Below, in pieces: positions 6,494-11,827 of a stretch of 11,827 bases of DNA; position 1 is the stretch's first letter, and every line of letters starts with the position of its first letter. This DNA comes from Myxococcales bacterium (GTDB taxonomy: Bacteria > Myxococcota > Bradymonadia > UBA7976 > UBA1532), in assembly GCA_020430675.1 (NCBI GenBank), contig JAGQJJ010000055.1:1-11827 (forward strand), written 5' to 3'. A program made the position numbers and the translations under genes. Under the pieces are notes generated by a model, which was not told the DNA's origin, did no database searches, and saw nothing but the letters and a program-made list of their open reading frames with translations.

Positions 6494-7174
6494 ATGCGTT
6501 CGATGCTGTACGTCGCGGCCCTGTGCGCCGCCGCCATGTTGGGCTGCAACGCCAAGACCGAGACGCCGGCCGCCGGCCCGGCGGGCGCTGCGCCCACCGC
6601 CGCCGAGCCGCAGGCCCCGGCCCGCGCGCCGGTGCAGAGCGCCATCGTCAAGGGCGCCAATGGCCAGCCGACGGCGATGGCGCCCTCGTCCCAGCCGACC
6701 GGGGCGATGCCCGCGGGTCACCCGCCCACCGGGGCGATGCCGGTCGGGCATCCGCCGACCGGCGAGATGCCCGCGGGTCACCCGCCCACCGGCGGCATGC
6801 CCGCCATGCCCGGCGGCGGCTCGATCGCCGGCTCGATCACGCTCTCGCCCGAGCAGAAGGACAAGGTCAAGGCCGGCTCGGTGCTGTTCATCATCGTGCG
6901 CAAGGATGAGGGCGAAGGCGCGCGCGGCATGCTGATCGCGGCCAAGAAGATTCCGGTCACCGGCCCCGAGATGTTCCCCGTGGCCTATAGCGTCACCGAC
7001 GCCGACGTGATGATGCAGGGCTCGGCGCTCGCCGGCAGCGTGCGCGTCGAAGCGCGCGTCGACCAGGACGGCGACGCCATCAGCAAGGCGCCCGGCGACG
7101 TGATCGGCGCGCATGGCAAAGGCGTGCAGGTCGGCGCGACCGGCATCGACTTCACGCTCGATCAGAGCCTCTGA
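6494..7174 (+). CDS. Lipoprotein with His/Met-rich repeats and a CcmI/CycH-like C-terminal domain
   Basis: The protein has 226 residues. ATG 6494 is chosen because GAGGAT precedes it and it begins a proper lipoprotein signal (LCAAAMLGC, lipidated Cys18). An upstream in-frame TTG overlapping the ccmH-like stop lacks these features. Residues 19-67 are an Ala/Pro-rich tether. Residues 68-107 are a decapeptide repeat PTGxMPxGHP (three copies plus a partial) rich in His and Met. Residues 110-222 form a compact beta-rich domain: SIAGSITLSPEQKDKVKAG, SVLFIIVRKDEGEGARGMLI, AAKKIP, then a stretch of strands to GIDFTLD. From memory this matches the domain ending CcmI/CycH proteins, here without the CcmI membrane helices and TPR units. 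Following a ccmH-like gene by 23 bases, a role in cytochrome c assembly at the membrane surface is a reasonable inference. Metal or haem binding by the repeats is speculative. Confidence 0.82.
   Translation: MRSMLYVAALCAAAMLGCNAKTETPAAGPAGAAPTAAEPQAPARAPVQSAIVKGANGQPTAMAPSSQPTGAMPAGHPPTGAMPVGHPPTGEMPAGHPPTGGMPAMPGGGSIAGSITLSPEQKDKVKAGSVLFIIVRKDEGEGARGMLIAAKKIPVTGPEMFPVAYSVTDADVMMQGSALAGSVRVEARVDQDGDAISKAPGDVIGAHGKGVQVGATGIDFTLDQSL
6695..6805 (+). repeat. 30-base tandem repeat coding PTGxMPxGHP
   Basis: Three full 30-base units (6695-6724, 6725-6754, 6755-6784) and a 21-base partial encode the decapeptide PTGxMPxGHP in the lipoprotein gene. Units 1 and 3 share most of their bases. Unit 2 differs mainly at synonymous or conservative positions, so selection on the peptide is likely. 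Unit number could vary between strains by slippage or recombination. Confidence 0.85.
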
Positions 7175-7207
7175 TCCTGCCCGCGCCCAACCCCGCCCAA
7201 CCTCGGC

Positions 7208-9781
7208 TCAGGGCGTACGCGGCAGCGTCTGGTTGGGATCGTCGGCCACCGGCCGCGGGTTGAGGCAGGCCCCCTCAAAAAGCAGCGCGCAGGCGGTGTT
7301 GTAGACCGCGTCGCCGCCGGTGGGCGTCGCCGACCACCAGGTATCGGCGGCGTTCGGGTGGGCGCGCAGCACGATGGGCACCACCTCGGCGACGCTCCAG
7401 GCGCCATCGCTCCACTCGGGCAGGCGCAGCCGATCGCCGCGCTGCACCCCCAGCGTCGTCAGGTTGCTGCCCGCCGTATAGGCCCGATCGCCGGGGCCGA
7501 GCATGAGATCGATGCCCTCAGCGCGCAGATGGCCCTGCTCGTCTTCGATACGCCACGGCTGCGGCGAGGCCGCGTCGACCGGCAGCGGATCCTGCAACCG
7601 CAGCTCGTGCGCGCCGGGCACGTCGGCCAAAAGGTCGGGCTGGGCCGTCTGCGTGCGCTCGACCAGCTCGCCCAGCGTCAGCTCGCCGCGGCACGGATAG
7701 CCGATGTGGCACAGCGCCAGCGCGCTGTTCTCCGGGTTCTCGGCAAACACCGCCAATGGGTCGAGCTGGCCTTCGAAGACGTTGACGAACTCTTCGGTGG
7801 GCCGCAGCGAGCCGATCCCGCCGTTGGTGCGGCCGACGACCCAGAACCCGGGGCGCTCCAGGCCGACCAGCGCCGGGAAGCGCTGCGGGTTGACCGGCCC
7901 GGTCAGCAGGCGCCCAGGCGCGTCGGGCGCGGCGGGCAGGCGCAGCTCGTCGTCTTCGCGGTCGATGAGGCCGTCGCCGTCCAGATCGGTCAGTGAGCGC
8001 GCGTCGCCGAAGCTGGCGCTCAGCTCGGGGCGGCCGGCGACATAGCCGCGATCGAGCCCGCCGGGCGTGGTGATCAGCGCCACGCCGCCGGCCAGATCGA
8101 TGCGGTCGAGGCGATAGCGCAGGCAGCCGAGGCCGCCGCAGGCGGGTGTATGGGCCGGCCCGACGTAGGCATCGGTTGGCCGCCGCTCGGTCAGCCAGTC
8201 GCCGAGCAGCGCCATGACCCCGAGCCGCGCCGCCAGGCCCAGGCGCGGATTGCGCAGCGGCACCCAGGCGTAACGTTGCCGAACGCGCAGCGCCGCCGGC
8301 AGCGGCGTGGCCTTCTCCCGCGCCGCCAGCGCCTGGGCCGCGAGCAGCAGGCCCAGCGCCTCGGCGGGATCATCGGCCTGGCCCGCCTGGTCGAAACGAT
8401 CGACCGGCACGCCCTCGGCATCGACCGGTGTGCCCATCGCGTCGACCGCGGGCACAAACGCCGTCGCGCCCGAGCGCAACGTATCGGCCGCCGCGCCGGT
8501 CAGCCACACCGCGATGGCGCCGGGCAGCGCCGCTTCGAGGGCGCGCCGCGCCGCCGCCGGGTGGCCCGCGTCGAGCAGCACCTCGGCCACCGGGCTTGGC
8601 GCCGCGCTCCAGCCGACCAGCACCACGCGGGCCAGATCGTCCTCCACGCCGTCGAGGCTCAGCACGCGCACGCTGCCGTCCACCTGGGCTGGCAGCCGCC
8701 CGTCGACCGCCAGCGGCTCGCTGCGGGCGCGCCACGCGGTCAGATCCTGGGTGTCGTTCTCGACCCCGTCCGCGTCGGCGTCGGGCACGCGCACCGCGCC
8801 CGCCAACGGCTGGGCGGTGACCACGGGCAGGTCGATGCGGCCGGCGCGCACCTGCACCGGCGTCGCCCGCGCCGCCGCCTGCCGCAACGCCGCCGCGCTG
8901 CGCTGGGCCACGCCCTGCCACCACGCGGCGTCGACGCCGCTCGCAAACGGCAGATCGGCCAGCATGCCCAGCGCGTCGCCGACCCGGCGGCGCAAGGCGT
9001 CGGCCTGGGGTCCGGCGGCGACGGTCAGCGAAGCACCCCAGAGCCCCACCGCATCGGGCGCGCCCGTGGTCCCGGTCGCGTGAATCGCCACCCGGCCGGC
9101 GGGCAGGCCCAGCCGCAGCTCGATGCGATGCGCCAGATCGGCCGACCGCGCCGCGTCCAGGGCGTACACATCGAGCGTCAGCAGCGCCATCACCTCGCCG
9201 TCGCGGGCCAGGATCACCGCCCGCCCGGCGGGGGCGCGGTCCATCTGGATGCCCGCCGCGGGTCGATCGAGGCCGTCGCCGGCGAGCCAGACGGCGTCAA
9301 AGCGGCCGTTGCGGTTGGCGTCGTCGAAGCCATCGGCGCACGGGTCGTCGGGCATCGGCATGTCAAGGCGACCGTCAAAGCGGCCGGGCCGGTTGGCCGG
9401 GCAGTCGGGCCCCACGCGATCGGTCCAGGTCTCGAAGTACTCCGGCAACAGCTCGAAGGTCGCGGCGCCAGCGCGGGTCAGGCCATCGGCCGGCGGCGCG
9501 ATGACCGGTCGCATCGCCGCCGGCTGGCAATTGCCCAGCGGGTCGCAGAACGCGCGCTCGCCGCAGGCCTCGTCGAACACGCAGGGCGGCGGCAGCGCGG
9601 CGTCGCCCTCGGGCGGCCGCTGGTCCTCACGGACCGCTTCGTCCAACGGCGCGGCGTCCGCGGGCGGCGCAGCGTCAACGGTCAGATCGGGGGAGTCCGG
9701 CGGCGGGGCGTCGTCGCCCGCCTCATCGCAGGCGAAGCAGGCGAGCGCGCCGAGCAGCCACCAAAAGTGAGGTCGGGACAC
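7208..9781 (-). CDS. Ceramidase-family-like lipoprotein with degenerate metal site
   Basis: The protein has 857 residues. GTG 9781 is the start because a stop lies four codons upstream in frame; no ribosome site precedes it. Residues 1-18 are a lipoprotein signal (Cys18, or less likely Cys15). An Asp/Pro-rich tether and a small four-cysteine module (C67, C73, C79, C85) follow. From about residue 130 it resembles neutral/alkaline ceramidase-type proteins: DPCADGFDDANRNGRFDAVWLAG (147-169), a strand region ALLTLDVYALDA, and PDAVGLWG (242-249). Two Asp-rich segments (DADADGVEND, DLDGDGLIDREDDELRLP) look like calcium loops. The metal-ligand motifs I expect are changed: HATGTTGAP (234-242) where a His-rich SxTHxHxGP motif belongs, AAPSP (393-397) where xHPE belongs, and PGG (573-575) where PGE belongs. 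A non-catalytic envelope role is inferred. It converges with the preceding lipoprotein gene at a 33-base gap. Confidence 0.85.
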   Translation of the reverse strand: MSRPHFWWLLGALACFACDEAGDDAPPPDSPDLTVDAAPPADAAPLDEAVREDQRPPEGDAALPPPCVFDEACGERAFCDPLGNCQPAAMRPVIAPPADGLTRAGAATFELLPEYFETWTDRVGPDCPANRPGRFDGRLDMPMPDDPCADGFDDANRNGRFDAVWLAGDGLDRPAAGIQMDRAPAGRAVILARDGEVMALLTLDVYALDAARSADLAHRIELRLGLPAGRVAIHATGTTGAPDAVGLWGASLTVAAGPQADALRRRVGDALGMLADLPFASGVDAAWWQGVAQRSAAALRQAAARATPVQVRAGRIDLPVVTAQPLAGAVRVPDADADGVENDTQDLTAWRARSEPLAVDGRLPAQVDGSVRVLSLDGVEDDLARVVLVGWSAAPSPVAEVLLDAGHPAAARRALEAALPGAIAVWLTGAAADTLRSGATAFVPAVDAMGTPVDAEGVPVDRFDQAGQADDPAEALGLLLAAQALAAREKATPLPAALRVRQRYAWVPLRNPRLGLAARLGVMALLGDWLTERRPTDAYVGPAHTPACGGLGCLRYRLDRIDLAGGVALITTPGGLDRGYVAGRPELSASFGDARSLTDLDGDGLIDREDDELRLPAAPDAPGRLLTGPVNPQRFPALVGLERPGFWVVGRTNGGIGSLRPTEEFVNVFEGQLDPLAVFAENPENSALALCHIGYPCRGELTLGELVERTQTAQPDLLADVPGAHELRLQDPLPVDAASPQPWRIEDEQGHLRAEGIDLMLGPGDRAYTAGSNLTTLGVQRGDRLRLPEWSDGAWSVAEVVPIVLRAHPNAADTWWSATPTGGDAVYNTACALLFEGACLNPRPVADDPNQTLPRTP

Positions 9782-9787
9782 GAGTGC

Positions 9788-9817
9788 AGGTTAGGGCAAC
9801 CCCGCAGTGCGCTTCAA
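9788..9817 (-). promoter_or_regulatory. Probable promoter of the ceramidase-like gene, leaderless
   Basis: On the minus strand, TTGAAG (9812-9817) and TAACCT (9788-9793) are 18 bases apart. The -10 box ends 6 bases before GTG 9781, which would place the transcript start at the start codon itself. Together with the missing ribosome site and the in-frame stop close upstream, this points to a leaderless mRNA. Confidence 0.45.
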
Positions 9818-9821
9818 ATTT

Positions 9822-9834
9822 GCACCAGCGGTGC
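9822..9834 (-). other. Small inverted repeat upstream of the ceramidase-like promoter
   Basis: GCACC-GCT-GGTGC is a perfect 5-base stem with a 3-base loop, ending four bases upstream of the proposed -35 box and followed on the minus strand by AAATTT. It may be a weak end signal for the ompA-family transcript or a binding site. It is too short to decide. Confidence 0.3.
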
Positions 9835-9854
9835 GGCGGGCGGGGTCGGGCGCG

Positions 9855-9879
9855 GGCGCCGGGCGCGCGTTGCGGCGCC
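9855..9879 (-). terminator. GC-rich inverted repeat right after the ompA-family stop
   Basis: GGCGCC occurs at 9874-9879 and 9855-9860 around a 13-base loop, directly after the TAA stop of the ompA-family gene. It can fold as a 6-base stem but has no T-run. In DNA this GC-rich such a pairing can also arise by chance. Confidence 0.25.
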
Positions 9880-11640
9880 TTATTCCTGCTCCATGATGGT
9901 GAACTCGACGCGGCGGTTCTCGGCGCGGCCGTCGCTGGTCGAGTTGTCGGCGATGGGCATCGTCTCGCCGAAGCCGACCGCATCGAGCCGGCTGACGTCG
10001 ACCCCGCGGTCGGTCAGGAACTTGCGCACCGACTCGGCGCGGCCCTGCGACAGCTTCAGGTTGTAGGCATCCTTGCCCACGCTGTCGGTGTGACCCTCGA
10101 TCCGCACGCGCTTGATCTGCGGGTTCTGCACCAGCACCTCGGCGACCTGCTGCAAGACGTTGAAGCTCTCGGGTTTGATGCTGGTCTTGTTGGTGTGGAA
10201 GAACACCTTCTCCAGAATCTCGATCTTCTGCTTCGTCACCCGCACCAGCGTCGGCGTCGGCCGCTCGTCGGGGCAGCCGTCCTGATCCTCAAAGCCGTTG
10301 CGCGTCTCCGGCTGGTTCGGACACTGGTCGACGGTGTCGAGCAGACCATCCTGGTCATTGTCGGGGTCGGGGCAGCCGTCCTCGTCTTCGAAGCCGTCCT
10401 TGTCTTCCGGCTGCTGCGGGCACTTGTCGACCGGATCGAGCAGGCCGTCGCCGTCGGTGTCGGGCACCTCATCGGGGCAGCCGTCCTGGTCCTGCCACTG
10501 ATTCACCGTCTCGGGCTCGTTGGGGCACTTGTCATCGACGTCGAGGATCTTGTCGTTGTCGTTGTCGGGATCGGGGCAGCCGTCGGCGTCTTCCCAATCG
10601 TCGTGATCCTCGGGATCGAGCTGGCAGGCGTCGACCACGTCGAGAATGGTGTCCTGATCGTTGTCGGGATCGGGGCAGCCGTCTTCGTCCTGGAAGCCGT
10701 CCTTGTCTTCGGGGTCGTCGGGGCACTTGTCGACCTCGTCGAGCAGGCCGTCGCCGTCGCGGTCGTAGACTCGGTTATGCCACGCAAAACCGAGCAGCAC
10801 GCGCCACAGCGGCGAGCCGTAGTCGGCGATGAGGCCGGTGCCGCCGCCCAGGGTGAAGACCGGACCGCCGGGCACGAAGATGCGCAGGCCGAGCAGGGCT
10901 TCGAGCGGGTTGCTGTGGCTGTCGGCCTTGATGTCGCCGATGGCCGCTGCGCCGAAGACCTCGCCCATGGCGACCACGTTCTCGGTGCCCAGCTCGACCC
11001 CGAGCATGGCGCCGTAGGTGACCTCGGTGCCCACCTCCAGATCGCCGACCGTGCGCTCGTTGGGGCGCACGCGAATGCCGCCGTTGGTGGCCAGCCGCAC
11101 GCCCGCGCCGCGGGCTTCGAGGATGAGCTTGGGGTTGGCGACGATCTGTCCATCGCCGACATAGCCATTGTCGTTGCCGGTGGGGAACGAGACCGGCACC
11201 GCGATCGCCGCGCCGAAGCCGCGCTCCTGCTCCAATCCGAAGAGCCGCAGCTTGGGCAGGAAGCGCACATCACCGATCGAGATGCCGTCTTCGCCCTTGG
11301 CTTCGACCACCTCGCCGGCGGTGTAGTGCAGCGGCACGTCGACCGACAGCTCAAGGCGTTCGAGCACGCCGAGGGTCAGCAGCAGGTTGCCGGTGGCCAG
11401 GTCGGAGACGATCTCGCGATCGACGTCGCCCGCGGTGTCGCGGTAGACCAGGGGCTGCTTGCCGTAATTGAGAACCAGCGATGGCACGAACTCGAGGTGC
11501 TTGGGCACCTTGGCGCCCTCGACGCTGAAGCCGCCCCAGGTGCCCGGCGCCGGCCGGAAATTCTGCACATCCTGCGCGACGGCCGCCGTCGCCCACAGCG
11601 CGCAGAGCGCACCTGCCAGAATACGCGACCAAGTGGTCAT
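9880..11640 (-). CDS. OmpA-family outer-membrane protein with TSP3 repeats
   Basis: The protein has 586 residues. ATG 11640 has a GGAGG site 5 bases upstream. Residues 1-22 are a signal peptide (ALWATAAVA). Residues 24-290 alternate short strands, aromatic residues and Gly turns, as in an outer-membrane beta barrel (LSVDVPLHYTAGEVV, GFGAAIAVPVSFPTG, PLWRVLLGFAWHNR). Residues 293-460 are five thrombospondin type 3 units, rich in DxDxDG loops and CPDxP; these bind calcium in known members and form a stiff periplasmic stalk. Residues 478-584 are the OmpA peptidoglycan-binding domain, with RIEGHTDSVGKDAYNLKLSQGRAESVRKFL split around D519 and R534. These are spaced 15 apart like the diaminopimelate ligands known in OmpA. 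The gene is complete, with its own likely promoter, and it tethers the outer membrane to the wall. It resembles OprF/OmpA-type proteins common in myxobacteria. Confidence 0.93.
   Translation of the reverse strand: MTTWSRILAGALCALWATAAVAQDVQNFRPAPGTWGGFSVEGAKVPKHLEFVPSLVLNYGKQPLVYRDTAGDVDREIVSDLATGNLLLTLGVLERLELSVDVPLHYTAGEVVEAKGEDGISIGDVRFLPKLRLFGLEQERGFGAAIAVPVSFPTGNDNGYVGDGQIVANPKLILEARGAGVRLATNGGIRVRPNERTVGDLEVGTEVTYGAMLGVELGTENVVAMGEVFGAAAIGDIKADSHSNPLEALLGLRIFVPGGPVFTLGGGTGLIADYGSPLWRVLLGFAWHNRVYDRDGDGLLDEVDKCPDDPEDKDGFQDEDGCPDPDNDQDTILDVVDACQLDPEDHDDWEDADGCPDPDNDNDKILDVDDKCPNEPETVNQWQDQDGCPDEVPDTDGDGLLDPVDKCPQQPEDKDGFEDEDGCPDPDNDQDGLLDTVDQCPNQPETRNGFEDQDGCPDERPTPTLVRVTKQKIEILEKVFFHTNKTSIKPESFNVLQQVAEVLVQNPQIKRVRIEGHTDSVGKDAYNLKLSQGRAESVRKFLTDRGVDVSRLDAVGFGETMPIADNSTSDGRAENRRVEFTIMEQE
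10264..10764 (-). repeat. Five thrombospondin type 3 repeat units
   Basis: About 33-36 codons recur five times in the ompA-family gene (residues 293-460), each with Asp-rich loops, one CP-type cysteine and a closing DGCPD. Units 1, 4 and 5 keep the loop glycine (DGDG, DGDG, DQDG); units 2 and 3 have DQDT and DNDK there and are the most diverged. The bases repeat too (for example clusters coding DEDGCPDPD), so copy-number change by recombination is possible. Confidence 0.9.
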
Positions 11641-11644
11641 ATAA

Positions 11645-11651
11645 CCCTCCG
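11645..11651 (-). promoter_or_regulatory. Ribosome binding site of the ompA-family gene
   Basis: CGGAGGG on the minus strand has its GGAGG core 5 bases from ATG 11640. It is among the strongest sites in the window and confirms this start. Confidence 0.75.
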
Positions 11652-11671
11652 AAACGCGCGAAGCCGCCGAG

Positions 11672-11700
11672 ACGGTAACCCAGGTTTCCGATCACGTAAA
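11672..11700 (-). promoter_or_regulatory. Probable promoter of the ompA-family gene with overlapping inverted repeat
   Basis: On the minus strand, TTTACG (11695-11700) is 17 bases from TACCGT (11672-11677), giving a leader of about 25-30 bases. An inverted repeat CCGAT-N9-ATCGG (11688-11706) covers the -35 box and might be an operator. The match to the sigma-70 consensus is moderate. Confidence 0.45.
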
Positions 11701-11717
11701 TATCGGATTGGTTGAGT

Positions 11718-11827
11718 TCAACGGGTGAGGGCGATGAACACGCGACGCTGGTCACGTTGCACCAGCAAGCGGATCAGCGTGCCCGCGGGCGCGGCTTCGA
11801 GCGTGCTCATCAGCGCGCGGGGGCCCT
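11718..11827 (-). CDS. C-terminal end of a protein with a PDZ-like tail (cut by window edge)
   Basis: Thirty-five codons before a TGA at 11718-11720 are open to the right edge. The peptide ends AGTLIRLLVQRDQRRVFIALTR. Its pattern, a helix-like stretch (RALMSTLEAAP), then Gly, then two strands joined by a charged turn, is that of the end of a PDZ domain, as in periplasmic proteases and their relatives. The 5' end is not in the window, so the protein cannot be named. It reads the same way as the ompA-family gene, 77 bases upstream of it. The call rests on the codon pattern and fold resemblance only. Confidence 0.5.
   Translation of the reverse strand, partial: GPRALMSTLEAAPAGTLIRLLVQRDQRRVFIALTR

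Noticed and set aside
7175..7207. Possible terminator between the converging lipoprotein genes
   Set aside because: The 33-base gap has C-rich runs but no inverted repeat with a T-run that I can find.
8150..10066. A 638-codon open frame on the plus strand opposite the ceramidase-like gene
   Set aside because: Arg/Gln/His-rich with no recognisable domain; it crosses the start of the ceramidase-like gene and the end of the ompA-family gene, as a shadow would.
9784..11715. A 643-codon open frame on the plus strand opposite the ompA-family gene
   Set aside because: Val/Ala/Leu-rich and low complexity; it is the antisense of a gene with clear signal, TSP3 and OmpA domains. Long antisense frames are common in very GC-rich DNA.
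1..11827. CRISPR array, mobile element, tRNA or phage genes
   Set aside because: No evenly spaced identical repeats, no transposase or integrase motifs, no terminal inverted repeats and no tRNA-like cloverleaf were seen.

Overview
The window is very GC-rich and gene-dense, with third positions dominated by G and C and gaps between genes of at most about 140 bases. Secreted or outer-envelope proteins carry collagen-like triplets, thrombospondin type 3 (TSP3) calcium repeats and a ceramidase-type lipoprotein domain. That mix is most familiar to me from myxobacteria-like lineages (Myxococcota, Bradymonadota and relatives). The placement is an inference from gene content, not a measured phylogeny. 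I see no tRNA, rRNA, CRISPR array, insertion sequence, integrase or phage gene.

Layout from left to right. (1) 1-720, minus: the N-terminal 240 residues of a secreted protein with a collagen-like run and the start of a 34-residue tandem repeat, cut by the window edge. (2) 793-4731, minus: an apparent operon, pntA then pntB then an unrecognised gene with features suggestive of a 2-oxoglutarate/Fe(II) dioxygenase. PntAB is the proton-translocating NAD(P) transhydrogenase of the inner membrane. (3) 4869-5840, plus: a GNAT-family (CelD/BcsL-like) acyltransferase, divergent from pntA. (4) 5940-7174, plus: a two-gene unit made of a CcmH-like cytochrome c maturation protein with an altered cysteine motif and a lipoprotein. 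The lipoprotein's C-terminal domain resembles the C-terminal end of CcmI/CycH, and it follows a His/Met-rich decapeptide repeat. (5) 7208-9781, minus: an 857-residue lipoprotein related to neutral/alkaline ceramidase-type proteins whose expected metal ligands appear to be lost. (6) 9880-11640, minus: an OmpA-family outer-membrane protein with five TSP3 repeats and an intact peptidoglycan-binding domain. (7) 11718-11827, minus: the last 35 codons of a protein that looks like the end of a PDZ domain.

The genes do not form one pathway. PntAB sets the NADPH/NADH balance, the CcmH/CcmI-like pair belongs to periplasmic cytochrome c assembly, and most of the remainder are cell-envelope proteins. I do not see a clearly new multi-gene system. 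The observations most worth following are the ceramidase-family lipoprotein with all three recognisable metal-binding motifs changed, and the CcmH variant coupled to a lipoprotein carrying a CcmI-like tail and His/Met repeats. Smaller points are possible leaderless starts and an inverted repeat over the ompA-family promoter.
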